Shown here piece after piece: positions 1-5,046 of a DNA stretch of 10,143 bases. A model generated the notes under the pieces. That model had not been told where the DNA came from, ran no database searches, and was given only the letters and a program-made list of their open reading frames with translations. Both the position numbers and the translations under genes were made by a program. The DNA is from Desulfocapsa sp. Lineage in GTDB: Bacteria > Desulfobacterota > Desulfobulbia > Desulfobulbales > Desulfocapsaceae. Within the stretch, counting starts at the first letter, position 1; each line of letters begins with the position of its first letter. The stretch is taken from NCBI GenBank assembly GCA_029935135.1, contig JAOZKX010000046.1:1-10143 (forward strand), read 5' to 3'.

Positions 1-263
1 CCAAAGAACAGCAGCTGACAAAGCTTCGCCAGTCCTGTAGAGAGTTTGAAGCTATCTATGTCCAGGAAATGTATAAGGCCATGCGTAAAACTGTGCCCGA
101 AAGTGGTCTCTTTGAAAAAGATATGTCCAGTGAGCTGTATAAAGAGATGCTGGATATGGAGATGGCAAGAGCAACAGCATCCGGAGAAGGTATGGGGATT
201 GGAGAGGCAATGTACGACCAGTTAAAAGATCAGGTAGCAGCAAAATACGACCAAAATAGATAA
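1..263 (+). CDS. flgJ: FlgJ-type flagellar rod-binding protein, 3' part
   Basis: The left edge cuts this gene; the frame is open from base 3 and stops at TAA 261-263, leaving about 86 C-terminal residues. These match the rod-binding domain of FlgJ: a Cys-Arg-Glu-Phe-Glu stretch, a helix around QEMYKAMRKTVP, then ESGLF, a MLDMEMA helix and a glycine-rich GEGMGIGEAMYDQL end. In the family this domain caps the growing rod in the periplasm. The protein ends right after the domain, so there is no muramidase domain as in Salmonella FlgJ. Single-domain forms are common outside gammaproteobacteria, and wall opening is then done by another enzyme. The ATG at 69 is an internal methionine, not the start. 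The gene probably ends an upstream basal-body operon, since a new promoter follows. Confidence 0.88.
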   Translation, partial: KEQQLTKLRQSCREFEAIYVQEMYKAMRKTVPESGLFEKDMSSELYKEMLDMEMARATASGEGMGIGEAMYDQLKDQVAAKYDQNR

Positions 264-321
264 TTTCCTTCCCCACATTCTCTCCCTTCCTTATCACATT
301 CTTTTTTTTACAAATATCGCT

Positions 322-348
322 TAATTTATTCCATAAACAGGCCGATAC
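322..348 (+). promoter_or_regulatory. Sigma-28 (FliA) type promoter for the flgM-flgL operon
   Basis: The -10 element GCCGATAC (341-348) matches the FliA consensus GCCGATAA at 7 of 8 bases. Exactly 11 bases upstream lies TAATTTAT (322-329), which matches TAAAGTTT at 5 of 8, including the TAA core. Transcription should start near 355, giving a leader of about 70 nt before the ATG at 426. Late flagellar genes such as flgM, flgN, flgK and flgL are known FliA targets, so the position fits. The rest of 264-383 holds no gene. A T-run at 303-309 has no stem before it, so no intrinsic terminator for flgJ is visible. Confidence 0.7.
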
Positions 349-383
349 AGTATACAAGGAAAAAAAGTATTACCTTAAAGGTC

Positions 384-421
384 ATGCACGGATGCATACA
401 AAAACTTGGCAAGGAGGCGGA
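384..421 (+). promoter_or_regulatory. Candidate CsrA-binding leader: GGA hairpin plus Shine-Dalgarno
   Basis: ATGCA (384-388) and TGCAT (393-397) form a 5-bp stem closing a CGGA tetraloop. The stretch ATGCACGGATGC agrees with the CsrA consensus RUACARGGAUGU at 9 of 12 positions. Further GGA triplets lie 23 and 29 bases downstream, at 413-415 inside the Shine-Dalgarno AGGAGG (412-417) and at 419-421. A hairpin-loop GGA paired with a GGA over the ribosome site is the usual layout of CsrA-repressed leaders. csrA itself lies about 4 kb downstream. CsrA binding is an inference from sequence only. AGGAGG stands 8 bases before ATG 426 and fixes that start. Confidence 0.4.
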
Positions 422-425
422 ATCA

Positions 426-995
426 ATGGCAAATACAATAAGTACACAGGCACATATTGACCCACATAAGCTGCAACAACACAATAATAAAAATTTAGCT
501 CGACTGGCAGAAAAACAGACCCATAAGCCAGAAAGACACACAGCACCCCAGGATAATATAAGCCTGAACCAGCCGGAAGAGACTTCTGCTACATACTCAA
601 GCTCTGCAACTGTTGAGAGTGGCAGCGGACAGGATCAATTTACATTGCTGAGAAGTCTGGTTACAAGCATGCTCAAAGAACAGGGCATAGACTTTCAGGT
701 AGCAAATGGCAACCAGACAATTGATATCAGCAGCATCAGTCAGGAGGAAGCCGTTGAACTTGTAGCAGCAGATGGCTACTTTGGAGTTGAGCAAACTTCT
801 GATCGTATTGTAGAATTTGCAATTGCAGCAGCTGGTGGTGACCCATCAAAACTTGCAGCAATAAAAGAAGGTGTAGAAAATGGATTTGGTGAGGCCCTTG
901 AAGCTTTTGGTGGCACATTGCCAGATATTTCATACGAAACCTTTGACGCAGTAATGAGCAAACTTGATGCCTGGGCAGATGTGGATAATCAATAA
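426..995 (+). CDS. Unrecognised 189-aa protein leading the late flagellar operon
   Basis: I cannot name this protein. An in-frame ATG at 384 exists, but the start at 426 has AGGAGG 8 bases upstream, while 384 has no ribosome site and lies inside a leader hairpin. Residues 1-70 are polar and low in complexity (rich in Gln, Asn, His, Ser, Thr) and probably disordered. Residues 71-189 look folded and acidic, with helices around QFTLLRSLVTSMLKEQG, a SQEEAVELVAADGYFGVEQ segment, an AAAGGDPSKLAAIKEGVE helix and an ISYETFDAVMSKLDAWA end. There is no signal peptide, membrane helix or cysteine. It is the first gene after the sigma-28 promoter and precedes flgM by 44 bp, so it is probably a flagellar accessory protein. 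The C-terminal part resembles proteins I recall from flagellar loci of sulfate reducers, sometimes labelled 'hydrogenase-4 component G', a name with no visible basis here. Confidence 0.8.
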   Translation: MANTISTQAHIDPHKLQQHNNKNLARLAEKQTHKPERHTAPQDNISLNQPEETSATYSSSATVESGSGQDQFTLLRSLVTSMLKEQGIDFQVANGNQTIDISSISQEEAVELVAADGYFGVEQTSDRIVEFAIAAAGGDPSKLAAIKEGVENGFGEALEAFGGTLPDISYETFDAVMSKLDAWADVDNQ

Positions 996-1039
996 CAGGT
1001 CTCATAGAGCATATAATAAAGTAATAAACAGGTGATACA

Positions 1040-1321
1040 ATGAGTGTTGAATTTTACGGAATCGGTAACCTTGGCCAGATAGGCAGTATCAAGAAAGGCG
1101 AAAAGGCACATCCTGATACAAAAGCTGGTTCTATTCAGGGTGGGGATCAGGTACAATTTTCCTCTATTCTACAGGATGTCCACAATGCGCAGTCTGCAGC
1201 AAGCAACAACCGCTCCGACAAGGTCAGTGAATTAAAATCACAGATTGCTGATGGTTCCTACCAGCCTGATTTAAACAAAGTCGCTTCTAACCTTCTCCAG
1301 TTCCTGATGGAGGAGAAATGA
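1040..1321 (+). CDS. flgM: FlgM, anti-sigma-28 factor
   Basis: At 93 aa this is the usual FlgM size. The N-terminal half (1-55) is polar with few hydrophobic anchors, as expected for a disordered, exported protein. The C-terminal half carries the sigma-binding signature: RSDKVSELKSQIADGSYQPD (58-77) followed by a helix, LNKVASNLLQFLMEE. FlgM holds FliA inactive until the hook is complete and is then exported through the flagellar secretion channel. AGGTGA (1030-1035) sits 4 bases before the ATG. The stop lies at the start of flgN, so the two are likely translated in a coupled way. Being behind the FliA promoter at 322-348, it would form a negative feedback loop on FliA. Confidence 0.9.
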   Translation: MSVEFYGIGNLGQIGSIKKGEKAHPDTKAGSIQGGDQVQFSSILQDVHNAQSAASNNRSDKVSELKSQIADGSYQPDLNKVASNLLQFLMEEK

Positions 1322-1323
1322 GA

Positions 1324-1677
1324 ATGACTGCCAGCACCACTCACGAGTACCTCGTTCGTTTGCATGATGTTATCCTGGAAGAAAGGGAATATGCGAAGAA
1401 ACTTGATATGCCGGGAATGGAAAAAGCGATGCAGGAAAAAGAGGAACTTTTGCAAATTCTGGCACATATGAAAGATCTGCACGGAGCAGATAAAGAAATC
1501 GCCAAAACAATCCGCCAGGAAAACAGACGTAATGCCTATCTCTTTCGAGCCACCCTTGGCTGGATACGAGAGACCATGGAATTTTTTGGAAAACGCACAG
1601 TTGTTTCCGGTTATGCGGCCGATGCCGGGATGGTAAACTCAAAAGTAAACGGCCGTTTACTCTCTGGAAAGGTGTAA
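1324..1677 (+). CDS. flgN: FlgN-family export chaperone for FlgK and FlgL
   Basis: An all-helical, charged 117-aa protein with long heptad-like stretches (residues 8-50 and 55-90) and the family's typical segment IRQENRRNAYLFRATLGWIR (63-82) near the C-terminus. FlgN binds the C-terminal helices of FlgK and FlgL in the cytoplasm and delivers them to the export gate. Both clients are encoded directly downstream. Two starts are possible. ATG 1318 overlaps the flgM stop but lies only 2-4 bases from GGAGGAG (1309-1315), while ATG 1324 lies 8 bases from AGGAG and is preferred. The protein would be 119 aa from 1318. Sequence conservation in this family is low, so the call rests on size, pattern and position between flgM and flgK. 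Confidence 0.85.
   Translation: MTASTTHEYLVRLHDVILEEREYAKKLDMPGMEKAMQEKEELLQILAHMKDLHGADKEIAKTIRQENRRNAYLFRATLGWIRETMEFFGKRTVVSGYAADAGMVNSKVNGRLLSGKV
1645..1660. repeat. Perfect 16-bp palindrome at the flgN-flgK junction
   Basis: GTAAACGGCCGTTTAC is fully self-complementary and lies in the last codons of flgN, 5 bases before the flgK Shine-Dalgarno region (GGAAAGGTG, 1666-1674). In RNA it can form a 6-bp stem with a GGCC loop. A second GTAAAC copy at 1633-1638 could compete for the right arm. It could affect flgK translation or bind a dimeric protein. One such palindrome in 10 kb is not very improbable by chance. Confidence 0.35.
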
Positions 1678-1678
1678 C

Positions 1679-3121
1679 ATGGGTGGACTATTCACAGCTC
1701 TGAATGCCGGTAGGACAGCTCTTGCCGTTAACCAGAAATCCATCGAGATTATCGGTAATAATATCTCCAATGTTAATACCGAAGGATACTCCCGGCAGAG
1801 TGCCGAACTTACCCCTTACCCTTCAATGAATTTCGGCAACTTTTTCATTGGCCAGGGCGTTACCGTTACAAATGTAAAGCGTGACCATGATGTATTTGTC
1901 AACAACATGCTTCAGGATAAATCCGTGGAATACGGGCTGCAGAATGGTCAGACCAGAGCCCTTACCGAACTCGAACGTATATTCACCATCGGCGAAGAAA
2001 ACATCTCCACAGAGATCAACCGTTACTTTGATTCCTGGCAGGAACTCTCGGCCAATCCATCCGGTCTCGTCGAACGTGACATCGTCCTCCAGAGAGGGGA
2101 ACAGGTTGCAGACAAATTTCATTTAGCCATTGATGATCTCAGTAAAGTTGAAAGTAACATTAACGATGAGCTCATCTCTAAGATTGATGGTGTCAACTCC
2201 AAGATAACAGAGATCGCAGAACTGAACCAACGAATTTTTCAGATAGAAATTCAGGGACAGACAGCAAACAGTGCCCGTGATCGACGTGAGATGCTGGCAA
2301 AAGATCTTGCCACTTCACTTGGCGCACAGACATACACCGACTCCAAAGGAATGCTTGCAGTACAATTACCCGGTGGTTTACCGCTGGTCCAAGGTACCAT
2401 GGGCATGGAGATCGAGGCAGTCACCAACGGTGCAGATCTGGATCTTGTTCTGCAGACTGGCGGTATCAGCAGGCCAATCGGATTAAATAACCTTGGTGGA
2501 GAATTTGAAGGACTGGTGCAAATACGAGATGTATTTATTCCCTCCATTCGTGATGACCTTGACAGATTGGCCTATGAACTGACAGAATCCGTGAACCTTG
2601 CACATGCAGGCGACGGCACGGCTGCCAATCCTGGTGGTGCTGGCCTTGATTCTATTGGTGGAAGAGATTTTTTCACGACGCCAGCGGTACCGGTTCCACC
2701 AGCAAATCCCTGGGAAGGTGCTGCTCGAAATATATCAGTTGCCCTTACAGACTCCAATCATATTGCTGCTTCCGCTGTTCCGACACCACCAGCAACCGTA
2801 GCTCCCGGTGATAACAGAAATGCACTTATAATGTCTGACCTTGGTGAATCACTTCTTATTAATGGTGTCGATTCATTTGGCAGTTACTATGGCAAGATTA
2901 CAGCCAAAGTAGGACTGGAAGCGAATCACAATCAACTCGCCCTCGGCGGTGCTGAAGATGCAGTGGTACAACTGGAAAACATCCGCGATGGCCTGGTAGG
3001 CGTCTCTTTAGAAGAAGAGATGGTCAACCTGATCCAGTTCCAACGTGGTTTCGAATCCTCTGCTAAATTTCTTTCCACAATTGACGAGTTAATGCAATCA
3101 CTTATAAACCTGAAACGATAA
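1679..3121 (+). CDS. flgK: FlgK, hook-associated protein 1
   Basis: FlgK is the first junction protein between hook and filament, exported through the flagellar channel. The N-terminus has the axial-protein helix and the basal-body signature, with NNISNVNTEGYSRQ at about residues 28-41. The C-terminus has the matching region (SLEEEMVNLIQFQRGFESSA, then a coil ending LMQSLINLKR) that packs against it in the tube. A PGDNRNALIMSDL segment near residue 380 is also typical. At 480 aa it is somewhat shorter than enterobacterial FlgK (about 550), so the exposed middle domains are reduced. Two proline-rich stretches (about 333-344 and 366-377) interrupt the middle. The start ATG follows AAAGGTG (1668-1674) and lies 1 base after the flgN stop, so translation is tightly linked. 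Confidence 0.95.
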   Translation: MGGLFTALNAGRTALAVNQKSIEIIGNNISNVNTEGYSRQSAELTPYPSMNFGNFFIGQGVTVTNVKRDHDVFVNNMLQDKSVEYGLQNGQTRALTELERIFTIGEENISTEINRYFDSWQELSANPSGLVERDIVLQRGEQVADKFHLAIDDLSKVESNINDELISKIDGVNSKITEIAELNQRIFQIEIQGQTANSARDRREMLAKDLATSLGAQTYTDSKGMLAVQLPGGLPLVQGTMGMEIEAVTNGADLDLVLQTGGISRPIGLNNLGGEFEGLVQIRDVFIPSIRDDLDRLAYELTESVNLAHAGDGTAANPGGAGLDSIGGRDFFTTPAVPVPPANPWEGAARNISVALTDSNHIAASAVPTPPATVAPGDNRNALIMSDLGESLLINGVDSFGSYYGKITAKVGLEANHNQLALGGAEDAVVQLENIRDGLVGVSLEEEMVNLIQFQRGFESSAKFLSTIDELMQSLINLKR

Positions 3122-3144
3122 ATAACTGACAAGCGGAAAACCCT

Positions 3145-4155
3145 ATGAAAGCCACTGAAGGAACAACATATCGTATGCTGCAGACCAATCTTGGTCGTGT
3201 TTCCAGCCGCCTGGAAGAGTTACGCATTCAGGGAGCGACAGGGACCAAGCTGAACAAACCATCCGACGACCCTTCCGCCATTCGCCCGGTCCTCACCACC
3301 CGTACCCAGCTGATGCACACCGACCGTTACATTGAAACAATGGGTGTCACCTCTGATACAATGGAGACCACCGATGGACATTTGAGTCATGTCGAAAACA
3401 TAATGCAGCGGATAAAAGAGATTACCATTAATGCCATTAATGGAGCAATGAGTCAGGAAGATCTGGATACATTCGCTGATGAAGTTGCCAATATGAAAGC
3501 TGAACTTCTTGATGCCGCCAATGCACAAGTGGATGGCAAATATATCTTTTCCGGCTATTCCGAAACAACCAAGCCATTTGTAGAAAATACTGGATACACT
3601 GCCGCAGGATATGTTCAGGGAGATTCCAGTACCTGGCCTTATTTTTATGCCGGCGATCCCAACCCGACGGAACTGGAGATCACTCCCGGTGAGAGACTTG
3701 AAACAAATCTCACTGGCAATGATCTGTTTATGGGCATCAATAACAGTGATATGCAGACAAACGGTCCATCGCCTCCAGCCATTTATGCTTCAGATGCCGG
3801 AAGAATTGATCTTTTCAGCGTTCTCACCCGTACTGAAGAAGCACTCCGCGCCGGAAATATAGACGATCCTGCTGGCCCTGGAGGCGGGCTGGAAGCCAAA
3901 CTTACCGATCAGGAGCTTGCCGCAAACCAGAGCCGTCGTCTTCGCAGCCAGCTTGGCAACAGAGCCACCCGTGTTGAAACAGCGACGCTTCACCAGGAGA
4001 ATGTACGGATAGACCTCCAGCAGATTCTCTCCCGCTACCAGGATGCTGATGCCATAGAAACATTTAACGACATTATCAAACAGGAAACTGCCTATAAAGC
4101 AGCACTCAACATCACTGCCAAAGTGTCTGAGATTTCCATATTGAACTACCTCTAA
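3145..4155 (+). CDS. flgL: FlgL, hook-associated protein 3
   Basis: FlgL is the second junction protein, placed between FlgK and the flagellin filament. The N-terminus is flagellin-like: a long helix from MKATEGTTYRMLQTNLGRVSS, then the turn LNKPSDDPSAI. LLDAANAQVDGKYIFSGY followed by TKPF is a typical FlgL motif near residues 118-142. The C-terminal helix (DAIETFNDIIKQETAYKAAL and on to ISILNYL) pairs with the N-terminal one. Length is 336 aa against about 317 in Salmonella. It is 23 bases after flgK with only a weak ribosome site (AGCGGA), so its translation may depend on flgK. It is probably the last gene of the sigma-28 operon, since two inverted repeats and a new promoter follow. Confidence 0.95.
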   Translation: MKATEGTTYRMLQTNLGRVSSRLEELRIQGATGTKLNKPSDDPSAIRPVLTTRTQLMHTDRYIETMGVTSDTMETTDGHLSHVENIMQRIKEITINAINGAMSQEDLDTFADEVANMKAELLDAANAQVDGKYIFSGYSETTKPFVENTGYTAAGYVQGDSSTWPYFYAGDPNPTELEITPGERLETNLTGNDLFMGINNSDMQTNGPSPPAIYASDAGRIDLFSVLTRTEEALRAGNIDDPAGPGGGLEAKLTDQELAANQSRRLRSQLGNRATRVETATLHQENVRIDLQQILSRYQDADAIETFNDIIKQETAYKAALNITAKVSEISILNYL

Positions 4156-4171
4156 CACCATAGTAAATTCT

Positions 4172-4205
4172 GGCAATACACCGATCCAAGCTCCTGTGTA
4201 TTACC
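4172..4205. repeat. Inverted repeat after flgL (10-bp arms, one mismatch)
   Basis: GGCAATACAC (4172-4181) faces GTGTATTACC (4196-4205) across a 14-base loop, with one C-A mismatch. It starts 16 bases after the flgL stop. No T-run follows, so it is not a standard intrinsic terminator, although it could slow RNA polymerase or protect the 3' end of the flgL message. Confidence 0.5.
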
Positions 4206-4217
4206 GGGTTAGTCGTA

Positions 4218-4267
4218 TCTTCTCTGAAGAATACCTCGGTATTGAAGAGATTATTCTTCAGAGAAGA
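4218..4267. repeat. Long perfect inverted repeat between flgL and csrA
   Basis: TCTTCTCTGAAGAATA (4218-4233) is exactly complementary to TATTCTTCAGAGAAGA (4252-4267), with an 18-base loop. A 16-bp perfect match at this spacing is far beyond chance. The arms and loop also contain repeated TCTTC (4218, 4255) and GAAGA (4226, 4244, 4263). A second hairpin, AATAC-CTCG-GTATT (4230-4243), would break the long stem, so alternative folds are possible. The downstream side is A-rich rather than T-rich, so a classical terminator on the + strand is unlikely. It lies upstream of the csrA promoter and may separate the two transcription units. Confidence 0.65.
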
Positions 4268-4288
4268 AATAAAATAATCATCCTTCCT

Positions 4289-4317
4289 TTGACTTTCTCT
4301 ATTTAACGGCATAATAT
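4289..4317 (+). promoter_or_regulatory. Candidate sigma-70 promoter for csrA-fliW
   Basis: TTGACT (4289-4294) matches the -35 consensus at 5 of 6. The -10 is either CATAAT (4310-4315, 5 of 6, spacing 15) or TAATAT (4312-4317, 4 of 6, spacing 17). The start would fall near 4320-4324, giving a leader of about 50 nt. No sigma-28 motif is seen here, so csrA-fliW could be transcribed apart from the late flagellar operon. Confidence 0.5.
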
Positions 4318-4363
4318 TAGATGAATCAGTTATCATTTTCATAAGTTATGCAGTATTTACCCT

Positions 4364-4379
4364 GGAGCACACTATGCTC
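4364..4379 (+). promoter_or_regulatory. Hairpin over the csrA ribosome-binding site and start codon
   Basis: The Shine-Dalgarno GGAG (4364-4367) sits 6 bases before the ATG. GAGCA (4365-4369) can pair with TGCTC (4375-4379) around a CACTA loop, so the stem holds most of the Shine-Dalgarno and two bases of the start codon. The GGA triplet in this leader also makes self-regulation by CsrA possible, as known in other bacteria. The stem is only 5 bp, so the effect is uncertain. Confidence 0.35.
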
Positions 4380-4616
4380 GTTCTAACCAGAAAAGCCGGT
4401 GAAGGAATTGTCATCGGAGATGATGTAACCATCAAAATTATTGAACTCAAAGGGGGCGCTGTTCGTATTGGCATTGATGCCCCCAGAGATCGGAAGATCT
4501 ACCGCCAGGAACTCTACGACAAGATAACCCAGGAAAATCTTGAAGCCTCACAATGGGATATTACTGACCTTGACGCTATCAGTTCGAATCTTTCATCAGG
4601 AATAATAAAAAAATGA
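4374..4616 (+). CDS. csrA: CsrA, RNA-binding translational regulator
   Basis: CsrA is a small beta-rich dimer that binds GGA motifs in mRNA leaders and usually blocks translation. The N-terminus MLVLTRKAGEGIVIGDDV, the RIGIDAP loop (31-37) and Arg44 in the Tyr-Arg-Gln-Glu context are all present. Leu4, Arg6 and Arg44 are known RNA-contact positions. At 80 aa it is longer than E. coli CsrA (61 aa). The extra C-terminal tail and Asn55 (in TQEN) match the Bacillus type, in which this region is needed for binding FliW; I recall Asn55 as a key residue there. The gene is directly followed by fliW with a 4-bp ATGA overlap, which supports that partnership. It follows flgL, whose class of genes it may control. 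Confidence 0.96.
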   Translation: MLVLTRKAGEGIVIGDDVTIKIIELKGGAVRIGIDAPRDRKIYRQELYDKITQENLEASQWDITDLDAISSNLSSGIIKK

Positions 4617-5032
4617 GAAAAATACAGACACGTTTTGGCGAAGTTGAATATGACCCGGAAAACCTTCTCTATTTCCCTGCAGGAATGATTGGCTTCCCCA
4701 ACCTTCATCACTTCATCGTTATGCCAAATAAAAAAGAAGGTCCTCTGTTCTGGATTCAAAGTGTCGATGACCCCGCTATTGCCTTCGTTCTCACAGACCC
4801 AACTAATTTCTTCCTTGAGTACAAGGTCGTTCCGGATACTTCCGAAAAAAGTACTCTGCAAATTGGAGAGGGGGAGGACTGTTTCAGCCTGGTAGTTGTA
4901 ACAGTACCACCGGACCAGAAAATAACTGTCAACCTGGCAGCTCCCATACTTTTCTCTCCCAAAAGCAACCGGGCCATACAGATTATATTAGAAAAAACAG
5001 ATTACACCTCTAAGACCCCACTTCCTGAATGA
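4613..5032 (+). CDS. fliW: FliW, flagellar assembly factor and CsrA antagonist
   Basis: FliW binds either free cytoplasmic flagellin or CsrA. When flagellin is exported, FliW is freed, captures CsrA and lets flagellin be translated. The 139-aa sequence shows the family pattern: TRFGEVEYDPENLLYFPAG then MIGFPN (6-30), FWIQSVDDPAIAFVLTDP (46-63), a FFLEY strand (66-70), VVVTVPPD (94-101) and TVNLAAPILF (105-114) followed by AIQIILEKTDY. The start overlaps the csrA stop (ATGA), so the two are made together. AGGAA about a dozen bases upstream, inside csrA, is the likely ribosome site. No flagellin gene is in the window; it is presumably elsewhere. The stop lies only 14 bases from the end of the opposite-strand aminotransferase gene. 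Confidence 0.95.
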   Translation: MRKIQTRFGEVEYDPENLLYFPAGMIGFPNLHHFIVMPNKKEGPLFWIQSVDDPAIAFVLTDPTNFFLEYKVVPDTSEKSTLQIGEGEDCFSLVVVTVPPDQKITVNLAAPILFSPKSNRAIQIILEKTDYTSKTPLPE

Positions 5033-5046
5033 TTGTAATGGTGGTT

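Noticed and set aside
299..310. T-run after flgJ as a terminator.
   Set aside because: The bases before it (264-298) are a pyrimidine-rich stretch that forms no stem.
384..425. Start of the 189-aa protein at ATG 384.
   Set aside because: No Shine-Dalgarno precedes it, and the ATG forms one arm of the leader hairpin; ATG 426 has an ideal AGGAGG.
736..1005. An 89-codon open frame on the - strand opposite the unknown 189-aa gene.
   Set aside because: Low-complexity Leu/Gln/His sequence typical of a reverse shadow of a repetitive coding region; no ribosome site.
3790..4176. A 128-codon open frame on the - strand opposite flgL.
   Set aside because: It lies fully across a well-conserved flgL reading frame, has no family resemblance, and its neighbours on that strand are also shadows.
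4172..4267. Inverted repeats as a CsrB/CsrC-like sponge RNA.
   Set aside because: Such RNAs carry many GGA loops; there is no GGA in the loops of either repeat.
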